DNA of 64,000 nucleotides from assembly GCF_004005565.1 (NCBI RefSeq), contig NZ_SADD01000004.1:248001-312000 (forward strand), written 5' to 3'. The position numbers and the translations under genes were made by a program. Shown one piece after another: positions 18,530 through 26,720 of this stretch (positions are counted from its first letter, which is position 1; every line of letters begins with the position of its first letter). Under the pieces are notes generated by a model, which saw only the letters and a list, made by a program, of their open reading frames with translations, was not told the DNA's origin and made no database searches. Origin of the DNA: Lujinxingia sediminis. GTDB taxonomy: Bacteria; Myxococcota_A; Bradymonadia; Bradymonadales; Bradymonadaceae.

Positions 18530-18996
18530 CTTAGTATCTCCTGGCCTGCGCATCCCGACACAACCCTTCTCTCATAACGTGGACGCACATCATCATCGGT
18601 GCCTGCCTTGCCATCGCGACCCGCGCTGAAGATCTCAAACTCGCGGTTATCGATCTTCACGTACACGTAAGGAGTGCCCCACGGATCGTTGGAGACTTCT
18701 GTAGTCAGCGGCGCCGCTCCTTGCGTCAGCTCGTCGAGCTCCCTGGGCAGGCGGTTCGGTGAGTTCGTCAGGTAGAAGGTGTTCACCAGCTGGCTGAGCT
18801 GCTGGATTTCGCGATTCGCGTCGAGTTCAGGAGGTCTGGGGCACGTCGCGCCGAACACAAACACACCGACGAGGCCCACGAAGACAGCCGTGATGAAGCC
18901 GATCACCATCATGGTCGGCACCGGCACCATCCCACGTGCTGACGTCACGCCGGCCAGCGCCCGAACCACCTCATCCTGTCGGCGTCTCGTGTTCAT
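18526..18996 (-). CDS. Divergent second GspG-like pseudopilin lacking Glu5
   Basis: This 156-aa protein is a tandem paralogue of the gspG product encoded just upstream. They share VGVFVFGA, IQQLSQLVNTFYLT, SPNRLP-ELDELTQG and the calcium-site-like GRDGKAGTDDD. The leader and cleavage Gly are kept (ARG|M), but the +1 to +5 residues read MVPVP instead of MTLVE, so Glu5 is Pro. The membrane helix is also altered (TMMVIGFITAVFVGLVGV). A PRPPEL segment with an added Cys replaces the helix continuation, and the C-terminus has an 18-residue extension containing another Cys. The frame is intact, has its own GGGAG site and is coupled to gspH. Function unknown: perhaps a specialised or inhibitory subunit, or a decaying copy. 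Confidence 0.85.
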   Translation of the reverse strand: MNTRRRQDEVVRALAGVTSARGMVPVPTMMVIGFITAVFVGLVGVFVFGATCPRPPELDANREIQQLSQLVNTFYLTNSPNRLPRELDELTQGAAPLTTEVSNDPWGTPYVYVKIDNREFEIFSAGRDGKAGTDDDVRPRYERRVVSGCAGQEILR

Positions 18997-19055
18997 GATG
19001 ATGCTCCCTGCGGTGACCTGATGCGTGAAAGCTACGTGGCGAGCGACCTCAAAAC

Positions 19056-19472
19056 TTACTCCGCACGCACGTCATCTTCGGTGCCTTCGCTACCGTCGGG
19101 ACCCACGCTGAAGATCTCAAAGTCGCGGTTTCCGCTCTTCACGTAGACGTAATCATTGCCCCAGGGATCAGCTTTGACTTCTTTGGTCAGCGGCGCCGGG
19201 CCCTGGGTCAGCTCGCTGAGCTCGTTGGGCAGGCGGTTCGGCGAGGTCGTCAGGTAGAAGGTGTTCACCAGCTGGCTGAGCTGCTGGATCTCAATGGTCG
19301 CTTCGCGCTCGTTGGCCTTGTCGATCGCGCCGAACACGAACACACCGACCACGCCCATGATCGAGGCCATGATCGTGATCACGATCATGATCTCCACCAG
19401 CGTCATACCCCGGGCCGACTTGATGCTGGCCGCCGCCCGAACCATCTCTTCACGTCGCTTCATCGTCTTCAT
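19056..19472 (-). CDS. gspG: Type II secretion major pseudopilin GspG
   Basis: The major pseudopilus subunit. The ATG at 19472 (MKTMKRREEM) lies behind GAGGAG, giving a leader ending in SARG and the signature MTLVEIMIVITIMASIMGVVG with Glu5. The globular part has the GspG core (DPWGNDYVYV) and a Ca2+-binding-type loop GPDGSEGTEDD. Length, 138 aa, is normal. It is followed after 59 bp by a divergent paralogue. A 7-bp-stem hairpin lies just before its ribosome-binding site. Confidence 0.96.
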   Translation of the reverse strand: MKTMKRREEMVRAAASIKSARGMTLVEIMIVITIMASIMGVVGVFVFGAIDKANEREATIEIQQLSQLVNTFYLTTSPNRLPNELSELTQGPAPLTKEVKADPWGNDYVYVKSGNRDFEIFSVGPDGSEGTEDDVRAE

Positions 19473-19496
19473 GGTCTTGCTCCTCGTGCTGTGAAA

Positions 19497-19518
19497 GCGC
19501 GTCCCATATTCGACGCGC
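19497..19518 (-). other. Hairpin in the 5' leader of gspG
   Basis: GCGCGTC and GACGCGC form a 7-bp stem around an 8-nt loop, 25 nt upstream of the gspG start on the minus strand. It could stabilise the message of the most abundant T2SS subunit; that is inference. Confidence 0.5.
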
Positions 19519-19580
19519 GGGTTATGCAACTTCGTTGCCTTGCTTGAACGCGTTGCGACCGGGCCGACGCCCGGCCAGCT

Positions 19581-20807
19581 CTACATCACCGTCTGATTGA
19601 GCTTGAGAATGGGCATCATCACGGCAAACACGATCACCGCCACCGCCACACCCAGCCCCACAATCATGATCGGCTCCAGAATCTTGGTCATCGCCTGAAT
19701 GCGAATGTCGGTCTGCTGGGTGTAGCTGATCGCCACGTTCTCCAGCATCTCTTCGAGCTGCCCGGAGGCCTCACCCACCGCGATCATATGCGTGACCAGC
19801 GGCGGAAACTCCCCCGAGCGCTTCAAGGGTTGCGCGATGCTCTCACCCTCGCGGATGTTCACTCGCGCATCTTCAATCACCTCGACCAGGCGGGTGTTCC
19901 CCAGAATGTTTTTGACGATATCCATCGCCGTCAGAAGAGGCACCCCGCTGGCCAGCAGCGTGGCCAGCGTGCTGGCAAAGCGCGAGATGGCGATCATCCG
20001 CACCAGCGGCCCGACCACGGGCGTCTTCAAGATAAAGCGGTCCCACTGACGGGTGCCCTTCTCGGTGCGCTTCCACTGCACAAAGCCCACCACAACCCCG
20101 ATCAAAAGCGGAAAGACCACAAACCAGTACCCGCTCAAGATGTTGCTGATCCCGATGAGCACCGAGGTGATCCAGGGCAACGCCGCCCCCTGATCCTCAA
20201 AGATCGAGGTGACCTTGGGAATCACGAAGGTAAAGATCAGCCCGAGCACCACAATGCCCACCACCATCATCAAGACCGGGTAGATCATCGCCCCGATCAC
20301 CTTGCCCCGAAGTTCGATCTGCGCATCGAGGAAGTCCGTCAGCCGGCTGAGCACCATATCCAGGTTACCCGAGCTCTCTCCGGCCTTGACCATGTTGATG
20401 TAGAGGTTGCTGAAATGTTTGGGATGGTCGCTCAGAGCGTTGGCCAGGCTGGAGCCTTCGTTCACCTTACGGCGCACATCACTGAGCGTACGCTTGAGTT
20501 CCTCTTTTTCAGCCTGATCCGTCAGCGCGTTAAGCGCCTCCACCAGCGGGATGCCCGCACGAATCAGAGTGGCCATCTGGCGGGTGAGCACGGCGATGTC
20601 GCTGAGCGTGACCCGCTCCAGCATCTTGCGAAAATCCACATCACCGCTGCCGCCGGCCGCCCGCGAGCCTTTGCCCTCGAAGACCTCCGTCACAAAGATC
20701 CCGCGCGCCACCAGCGCCTGACGAAGCGCGTTCTGACTCTCGGCGTCGAGGATCCCCTTGACCGTCTTCCCGGCCTTATTCAGCCCTTTGTATTCGTAAA
20801 CCGGCAT
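19581..20807 (-). CDS. gspF: Type II secretion inner-membrane protein GspF
   Basis: The polytopic platform protein of the T2SS. The 408-aa sequence begins MPVYEYKGLNKAGKTVKG, typical of GspF/PilC, and has two repeated cytoplasmic T2SSF domains (LTRQMATLIRAGIPLVEAL and ISRFASTLATLLASGVPLL) and membrane segments near residues 175-195, 225-245 and 380-400. The conserved GE-type motifs KAGESSGNLD and AVGEASGQLEEML are present. It lies between gspE (85-bp gap) and gspG. Confidence 0.96.
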   Translation of the reverse strand: MPVYEYKGLNKAGKTVKGILDAESQNALRQALVARGIFVTEVFEGKGSRAAGGSGDVDFRKMLERVTLSDIAVLTRQMATLIRAGIPLVEALNALTDQAEKEELKRTLSDVRRKVNEGSSLANALSDHPKHFSNLYINMVKAGESSGNLDMVLSRLTDFLDAQIELRGKVIGAMIYPVLMMVVGIVVLGLIFTFVIPKVTSIFEDQGAALPWITSVLIGISNILSGYWFVVFPLLIGVVVGFVQWKRTEKGTRQWDRFILKTPVVGPLVRMIAISRFASTLATLLASGVPLLTAMDIVKNILGNTRLVEVIEDARVNIREGESIAQPLKRSGEFPPLVTHMIAVGEASGQLEEMLENVAISYTQQTDIRIQAMTKILEPIMIVGLGVAVAVIVFAVMMPILKLNQTVM

Positions 20808-20892
20808 ACCTGATTGCCCTTAGAGTCCGAGTCGTTGCGTCATCCACCTTTGCCCTGCCGCCACGATCTGGCGGAAGCGCGTCACGACGCCC

Positions 20893-22629
20893 CTACGCCT
20901 CCGCAAAGTCTTCCTGAGTCACGCGCATCACCTCTTCAATGGTGGTGCTTCCCGCCAGAATCTTCAGAGCGCCGTCATCGCGAAGGCTGCGCATGCCCTG
21001 ACGCGCCGCTTCCTTCTTGATCGACCCGGCGTCAGCGCGGTTCATCACCAGACGGCGCACCTCATCCTCCACGCGCATGATCTCGTAGATGCCCATTCGC
21101 CCCTTATAGCCAAGGCCCAGGCAGTTGGGGCACTCGCTGTCTTCGCCCGGCTTAAAGAGATGCCCGCCGGTACGCTCGGCGACCACCGCCGGCGTCAGCC
21201 CCACCTCGGCCAGCTCCTCGGCCGTGGGCTGGTAGGCCACCTTGCATTCCCCGCAGAGTCGGCGCACAAGACGCTGCGCCAGCGAGCAGATCACCGTCGA
21301 GCTCACCAGAAAGGGCTCCACACCCATATCGGTCAGTCGCGTAAACGCACCGGCGGCGTCGTTGGTGTGCAGGGTCGAGAAGACCAGGTGACCGGTCAAA
21401 GAGGCCTGAATCGCCATCTCGGCCGTCTCCACGTCACGGATCTCGCCGACCATGATCACGTCCGGATCGTGGCGAAGGTAGCTGCGCAAACCGGCGGCAA
21501 AGGTCAGCTGAATCTTCGGATTCACCTGCATCTGACTGATGCCCTCGAGCTGGTACTCGACCGGGTCTTCAATCGTGAGAATGTTCTTATCCGGACTGTT
21601 GATCTCGCTGAGCGCGCTGTAGAGCGTCGTCGTCTTACCGCTACCGGTGGGACCGGTGACCAGAACGATGCCGTGCGGGCGGAAGATCAGCCGCATCATG
21701 TCGCGAAGATGGTCCTCGGCCATGCCGATATCGCGCAGGTTCAAAAGCACCGCCGACTTGTCGAGCAGACGCATCGTGATGCGCTCCCCGTGCACCGCCG
21801 GCGCCGTCGCCACACGAATGTCGATGTCTTTGCCCGCCATCTTGATGCGAATTCGACCATCCTGCGGAAGGCGCTTCTCGGCGATATTGAGCCCTGCCAT
21901 GATCTTGATGCGCGTGATGATCGAGGAGTGAAAACGCTTGGGCGGACTGGCCACCTCTTTGAGCACCCCGTCGATGCGAAAACGCACCGTGATCTCTTTG
22001 TCGCCGGCCTCAATATGAATATCGCTGGCACGCTCGCGCACCGACTGCACAAAGAGGCTGTTCACAAAGCGAATCACCGGCGCTTCATCATCATCGCCCG
22101 CATCAAGCAGGTCGTTGATGTCCAGACTCGCCTCTTCAGCGTGCGGGTTCTCCGCCTCATCAAGCTCATCGAGGCCCGCGCCAAGCTGGCGGCTCTTGCG
22201 ATCAAACGCCTTGTTGATCGCCTCCTGCAACGCCCCGGTGGGAACCACCACCGGGAGCGCCTCCATACCGGTCAGAAAGCGCACCTCATCGAGCACCTCC
22301 ACCGCCAGGGGATCATCGGTGGCCACAAGCACATGGCCGCGACGCATATCAAAGGGAAGCACCCCGTGGTCGCGTGCCCACCCCAGCTGCAGACGCTCCA
22401 GGAGCATCAGGTCGATGGCATCGGCTTCGATCTTGGGCTCGTAGGGGTAGTCCAGCTGGCGCGAGAGGGCCATGGCCACATCCTCATCACTGACGAGCTC
22501 CAGCTCGCGCAGCACCTCGCCAATGCGACCGCCCTTTTCAGCCTGCATCTTCAGGCCACGCTGCAGCCCGGCAGGCTCCAGCTTGCCCAGCTGCATCAAG
22601 ATCTCGCCAAGTGGCTGACGGTTATACAT
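20893..22629 (-). CDS. gspE: Type II secretion ATPase GspE
   Basis: The hexameric cytoplasmic ATPase that drives pseudopilus assembly. The N-terminal MshEN-like region covers residues 1-150. The ATPase part has Walker A GPTGSGKTTTLYSAL (near residue 325), the Asp box LTIEDPVEYQLEG, Walker B MVGEIRDVETAEMAIQASLTGH with the His box, and a zinc tetracysteine module (CGEC...CPNC) near residues 465-500. It follows gspD after 3 bp. Length (578 aa) is normal. Confidence 0.97.
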   Translation of the reverse strand: MYNRQPLGEILMQLGKLEPAGLQRGLKMQAEKGGRIGEVLRELELVSDEDVAMALSRQLDYPYEPKIEADAIDLMLLERLQLGWARDHGVLPFDMRRGHVLVATDDPLAVEVLDEVRFLTGMEALPVVVPTGALQEAINKAFDRKSRQLGAGLDELDEAENPHAEEASLDINDLLDAGDDDEAPVIRFVNSLFVQSVRERASDIHIEAGDKEITVRFRIDGVLKEVASPPKRFHSSIITRIKIMAGLNIAEKRLPQDGRIRIKMAGKDIDIRVATAPAVHGERITMRLLDKSAVLLNLRDIGMAEDHLRDMMRLIFRPHGIVLVTGPTGSGKTTTLYSALSEINSPDKNILTIEDPVEYQLEGISQMQVNPKIQLTFAAGLRSYLRHDPDVIMVGEIRDVETAEMAIQASLTGHLVFSTLHTNDAAGAFTRLTDMGVEPFLVSSTVICSLAQRLVRRLCGECKVAYQPTAEELAEVGLTPAVVAERTGGHLFKPGEDSECPNCLGLGYKGRMGIYEIMRVEDEVRRLVMNRADAGSIKKEAARQGMRSLRDDGALKILAGSTTIEEVMRVTQEDFAEA

Positions 22630-22632
22630 GCC

Positions 22633-25257
22633 TTACTCCTCGCCCGCGGGCTGCGCATCCACAGGCGCTTCACCGCCCTCGGCGGGCGTCTGTGTCCCCT
22701 CAGCCGGCGCGGCGCTCTCCGCCTCCGAGCCTCCCAGAATGCGGAAGCGCGGTCCCTGATCTTCGAATTGCTCAAGCACCTGCTGGCGGGCCTCCTCCTG
22801 GGTAACCGCGCTGTCCAGACGACGCCGCATCCGCTCCACAAGCCCGCTCTTCTTCTGGAAGTTCACCGTCGCCATGTACTCCATGTTGCGGTTGGCAAAG
22901 AGACGCATCAGCTCACGGCGCTCTTCCATCTTGCGCTCGTAGATCTTCTGCATGTCCTCCTCACCCTCGATGATGTAGGGCGTGAGCATCAGCACAAGGT
23001 TCTGCTTGGTCGTCCGCGTGCTGGTGTTGCGGAAGAGCAAACCCACCACCGGGATATCCCCCAGGAACGGGACTTTATTGATCGTCTCGTTCTCGACATC
23101 GCGCATCAGCCCGCCAATAACGATCGTGGACTGGTCGCGCACCAGCACCGTGGTGCTGATGTTGCGCAAGGTCCGCGTCGGAGGGGCCCCGTCCGTCAGA
23201 CCGCCGGCGCCTTTAAGGTCGCTGACCTCCTGGTTGACCTCCAGGCGTACGTAGTCGCTCTCGTTGATCTGCGGAACGATGCGCAACATGATGCCAATAT
23301 CTTCGTAATCAAACTGGGGCAGAAATCCTCCGCCGAGTCCTCCTAGGAGCCCGGCCGCGCCGCCCAACCCTCCCAGCGCGCTGCTCAGTCCGCTGGCTGC
23401 GCCTCCCGCCAGCCCTCCAAGCCCGAGAATACTTCCAAGCCCGCCACCGACTCCCGCCGAGCGCGGAATCGGAATGCGGTCCCCAACCTCGATCTCGGCC
23501 TCTTCGTTATCCATCGTCAAAATCGACGGCGTCGACAGCACGTTAATCGAGTTATCTGACTGACTTGCCTGCAAGAGGAGCGCGAAGGCAGGCAACGAAA
23601 TCGCCGTCCCCGGCACGGTCAAGATGGGCCCCAGAAGGCTCAGGCTCGCGCCCGCCCCTCCTTCCGTCAGCTCACCAAGACCGCCAAAATTGCTCGAGCC
23701 CAGCCCGAAGCCCTGCGTGCTCTCAATCGCCCCCGAAGCGAGCGCCTGATCGGGGATCAAGAAGCCCAGATCCCGGGCGAGCCCGCTGGTCGCACCCACC
23801 TCAAGCTGACGGTCGACGTCAACGCCGATCTCCATGATGACCGCCTCGACGTACACCTGGCGGCGCGGCGCATCGAGCTGGTCGATGACCCGCTCCAGCG
23901 CCACGTAGTCACGCGGCGAGGCCACCACCACCAGCGCATTGGTCGGCTGGTAGGCCGTGATCTGCACCTCGCCCTGCAAAATCGAACCGACTGTTGCGGC
24001 GTCTGCGGCCGGCTGGCGCTGAGCCTGACCGCCCCGCTGGTTCTGTTGCGACTGCACTCCGCTGGCCAGCTGGCTCAAGGTCTGCGAGAGCTCCTCGGCG
24101 CTGGCGTACTCCAGAAACTTCACATGCACCTGACCGCCCACCGCGGTGGGCACATCCAGGATCTCGATCATCTCGCGGATGCGCTGAAAGGAGCGCTCGT
24201 TGGAGACGATGATCAACTGATTGGTACGCTCATCAGCGATGATCTCGGTGATCTGCACATCGAGCGTGCCGCTTTCAGCCGAGGCGGACTCTTCGGCCCC
24301 CTGATTGGGCGATGCGCGGCGCGCCCGTGCCGCGGCACGACGCTGCGCGGCCGTCTGGGGCTGGGCGCTTGAGCCGCCGCCGTCGCCGCTGTCGAAGATC
24401 TCCTTGAGCCGCTCCGAGACCTCCGTCGCGTCGGCATGCAGCACCCGATACACATAGAGGTTTGAGGCACCCTCGCCCTGGTCAAGACGCTCCACCATCG
24501 ACTGAATCCGGCGCAGGTTCGCGGCGTTCTCGGTGATGATCAGGCTGGAGCCATAAGGAACCACCGAGGCGCTCGACGAGAGGAAGTTGGAGATCACCTC
24601 CTGAATCTCACCGACCTCGGCACGTTCCACCGGCACGATCGCGGTGACCATGCGCGACTCATTGGGGATGACGTCGCCGCCCTCATAGGCACGCTGCGGC
24701 TCGGAGATCGCCGCCCCGCTCTCCACGATCTTCAGGAAGTTGCCCATCGGCACCACCGTCAGACCGTTCATGCTCAAGGCCGCCAGAAACGCACGGTAGC
24801 CCTCGGCCAGCGTGATCTCCTCCGGCGCCATGATCGTGATGGTTTTGTTGGCCTGCAGGCTGTCGGCGATGATGAAGTTGATGTTCATCGCTCCCGAGAA
24901 GAACTTGACCACGTCTTCCAGGCTGGACTGACGAAAGTCGATCGTCACCCGCGTATTCGCCGGGGTACGACGCGCCCGAAAGCCCGGATCAAAGTTCGGC
25001 GGCAGGTTGAACTGCTCCTGCCAGCTCTGCTCCTGGCGTTGCCCCTGGGACTGGTCCTGCTGCCCCTGGGCCGGGCGCACCTGGCCCGACTCCCCGCGAG
25101 AGTTTCGCTCCAGCACCGCCGGCTCATCGGAGCTGGCCGCCCCCTGGGCAAAAGCCTGCGGCGCCATCGCCAGCACCAGCGCTCCGGCGATCACCCCAAC
25201 CATCGCGCGGCGTCGCCCGCCGCTTCTGCTCTTGTTTACTGCCTGGTTCACGGTCAT
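22633..25257 (-). CDS. gspD: Type II secretion secretin GspD
   Basis: GspD forms the outer-membrane channel. A signal peptide (RRRAMVGVIAGALVLAMAPQ, cleavage near AFAQ) is followed by the N0 domain (VTIDFRQSSLEDVVKFFSG) and N1-N3 repeats, with an Arg/Ala-rich insert in N2. The secretin domain contains VEVGDRIPIPRSA and FDYEDIGIMLRIVPQIN. Between the last two motifs lies an unusual Gly/Leu-rich insert of about 42 residues (bases 23320-23460). The C-terminus is Ala/Glu/Pro-rich. I chose the ATG at 25257 because it gives a more normal signal peptide; an ATG at 25293 is possible. Confidence 0.95.
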   Translation of the reverse strand: MTVNQAVNKSRSGGRRRAMVGVIAGALVLAMAPQAFAQGAASSDEPAVLERNSRGESGQVRPAQGQQDQSQGQRQEQSWQEQFNLPPNFDPGFRARRTPANTRVTIDFRQSSLEDVVKFFSGAMNINFIIADSLQANKTITIMAPEEITLAEGYRAFLAALSMNGLTVVPMGNFLKIVESGAAISEPQRAYEGGDVIPNESRMVTAIVPVERAEVGEIQEVISNFLSSSASVVPYGSSLIITENAANLRRIQSMVERLDQGEGASNLYVYRVLHADATEVSERLKEIFDSGDGGGSSAQPQTAAQRRAAARARRASPNQGAEESASAESGTLDVQITEIIADERTNQLIIVSNERSFQRIREMIEILDVPTAVGGQVHVKFLEYASAEELSQTLSQLASGVQSQQNQRGGQAQRQPAADAATVGSILQGEVQITAYQPTNALVVVASPRDYVALERVIDQLDAPRRQVYVEAVIMEIGVDVDRQLEVGATSGLARDLGFLIPDQALASGAIESTQGFGLGSSNFGGLGELTEGGAGASLSLLGPILTVPGTAISLPAFALLLQASQSDNSINVLSTPSILTMDNEEAEIEVGDRIPIPRSAGVGGGLGSILGLGGLAGGAASGLSSALGGLGGAAGLLGGLGGGFLPQFDYEDIGIMLRIVPQINESDYVRLEVNQEVSDLKGAGGLTDGAPPTRTLRNISTTVLVRDQSTIVIGGLMRDVENETINKVPFLGDIPVVGLLFRNTSTRTTKQNLVLMLTPYIIEGEEDMQKIYERKMEERRELMRLFANRNMEYMATVNFQKKSGLVERMRRRLDSAVTQEEARQQVLEQFEDQGPRFRILGGSEAESAAPAEGTQTPAEGGEAPVDAQPAGEE

Positions 25258-25368
25258 CTCGTGCTTGTGAAGGTTCAAAACGTTCAATCGCATTATCGTC
25301 TCATTCGCCCCGTGCGCCTTCGGCGCCTGAGAGGCGTTGATTTCAGCTTTTAAGAAGCCCTGCCGGCC

Positions 25369-26418
25369 TTATTCAATGGTGTATTCCATCTTCTCGGTAC
25401 GCCCGCGCCGCTCAATCTCAATGACCACGTTGTTCTCGCTGCGCAGCTTCTCAAGCAGCTCCAACGCCTGACGCTGGTTGGTGATCGGGGTGCCATTGAC
25501 CGACTGAATGATGTCACCGCTGCGAATACCCATCTGCGAATAGAAGCTGCTCGGGGTAACCCCGACCATTCGCAATCCGCTGGGCTCTCCGTCACGGTAG
25601 TTGGGCATCACGCGTGCCTGACGGGTGAGCGCGGCCGGGTCGGCGAGTTGACGCTCCACCATCGAGCGGTCGACCTTAAAGGAGTTGGGGCCCTGGCGTT
25701 CCACGCCGCTGGCCGCGTTGGTGGCCTCAGCGTTGGTTGGCTCCGCCTTGACCGCCGCGCTTTTCCCGACGGTGGGGCTGCGCACCTCGCCGGACGTGCG
25801 CGAGTTGTTGGCCGTCGAGCGCGACGCCGTCGCAGCCGGATCGCCGCTGGTAGCCCCCTCCATGCGAATGAATTCGAGCTGGCCGTTGCGCTCCACGAAG
25901 ACGCGATCGCGGCGAATCTCCACAACCTCTGCGCCCTCGGCAATCAGATCGCCGACGCCCACCATCATCGTCTTGTTCTGGCCGCCATCTTTGATCATCG
26001 CCATGGACCAGCGCGGATTACTCGCCACCATCACACCGCTCAGGGTCATGTTCAGGTCGCTGGCCACCGGCACATCGTCGCCAACCTCCCCGCCCTCAGG
26101 TGCCGGCACACACTGGCCCGCTTCACAGACCTCGCCCTCGCCACACCCCTCCGGGCACACATTCGGGTCGACGACCTCCGGGCAGCCAAAAAGGCAACGC
26201 TCGGTGATGTCCGCCTTCCAGCTCTGTGCGCGGTCGGGTCGCTGACTCTGACGCTCACTCTGCTGGCGCATCGCCTCGTAATTCGGCGCCTCCGGCACCG
26301 TAAAAGGCGCCAGCTGACTGGCCACAAACCCGTTGACCATCAGCGCCGACAACAGCGACCCCATCCCGAGCAACCCCAGGTTGATGACGCTCTGATATTT
26401 TCGAAAAAACGCTTCCAT
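25369..26418 (-). CDS. gspC: Type II secretion protein GspC with PDZ domain and Cys-rich insert
   Basis: GspC joins the inner-membrane platform to the secretin. The ATG at 26418 gives MEAFFRKYQSVINLGLLGMG, a short cytoplasmic start and one membrane helix. A periplasmic HR domain (LSGVMVASNPRWSMAMIKDG) and a C-terminal PDZ domain (GVTPSSFYSQMGIRSGDIIQ, residues about 265-349) follow. Between helix and HR domain is a short segment with six cysteines (bases about 26107-26201), which is not usual in GspC. It is the first gene of the operon, 70 nt after the predicted sigma-54 start site. Confidence 0.92.
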   Translation of the reverse strand: MEAFFRKYQSVINLGLLGMGSLLSALMVNGFVASQLAPFTVPEAPNYEAMRQQSERQSQRPDRAQSWKADITERCLFGCPEVVDPNVCPEGCGEGEVCEAGQCVPAPEGGEVGDDVPVASDLNMTLSGVMVASNPRWSMAMIKDGGQNKTMMVGVGDLIAEGAEVVEIRRDRVFVERNGQLEFIRMEGATSGDPAATASRSTANNSRTSGEVRSPTVGKSAAVKAEPTNAEATNAASGVERQGPNSFKVDRSMVERQLADPAALTRQARVMPNYRDGEPSGLRMVGVTPSSFYSQMGIRSGDIIQSVNGTPITNQRQALELLEKLRSENNVVIEIERRGRTEKMEYTIE

Positions 26419-26498
26419 AACTCTCGTCTCATCGCGGCAGGTGCGCGCAGCTCTCACGCGCCCTCAGACATCGGTGCAAGGACGCCGCAGGGGAGCTT

Positions 26499-26514
26499 TG
26501 CAAAAACCACGCCA
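26499..26514 (-). promoter_or_regulatory. Predicted sigma-54 (-24/-12) promoter of the T2SS operon
   Basis: On the minus strand the sequence reads TGGCGTGGTTTTTGCA, with GG and GC elements spaced exactly as in the TGGCACG-N4-TTGCA consensus. The -12 C falls at 26500, so transcription would start near 26488 and leave a leader of about 70 nt before gspC. The matching activator gene lies immediately upstream and candidate activator sites lie 168 and 208 bp upstream of the predicted start. Confidence 0.7.
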
Positions 26515-26646
26515 AAACCCTAAAAATGCGTTCCATCTATCCCCCTCAACACCGATTCACCCTTGATTTATGCGATCTTTTTAAAGGTTCGTGCTCCAAA
26601 CATTTTTCTCAAACGACGCTCCTGCGGTCCCCCTTTACGGCGTCAA

Positions 26647-26665
26647 AATTGACATTTTGTCAATT
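26647..26665. promoter_or_regulatory. Perfect 19-bp palindrome, candidate activator site 1
   Basis: AATTGACATTTTGTCAATT is an inverted repeat with an 8-bp arm on each side of a 3-bp centre. It lies between the regulator stop and the predicted sigma-54 promoter, centred at about -168. Another TCAA half-site occurs just to its left (26643-26646). A binding site for the adjacent NtrC-type regulator is the likely role; the TTGACA element could alternatively serve as a -35 box. Confidence 0.65.
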
Positions 26666-26689
26666 GCCTCGCGATCCCGGCCTGAGCAC

Positions 26690-26704
26690 TGACATTTTGT
26701 CAAT
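26690..26704. promoter_or_regulatory. Second copy of the palindrome, candidate activator site 2
   Basis: TGACATTTTGTCAAT repeats the core of site 1 with its centre at 26696, exactly 40 bp (about four helical turns) from the first. The inner arms (TGACA/TGTCA) match perfectly; the outer bases on the left differ. Same-face spacing of two sites upstream of a -24/-12 promoter is typical of sigma-54 enhancer arrays. Confidence 0.6.
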
Positions 26705-26720
26705 CCGGCCGCTCTCGCGC

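Noticed and set aside
18936-18996. Loss of TLVE in the second GspG as a frameshift or sequencing error
   Set aside because: Codons on both sides stay in the same frame and align with gspG, so the change is by substitution.
21160-23346. Long plus-strand open frame opposite gspE and gspD
   Set aside because: Composition is His/Arg/Leu-rich with no domain, no start signals, and the minus-strand genes are unmistakable; typical antisense shadow in high-GC DNA.
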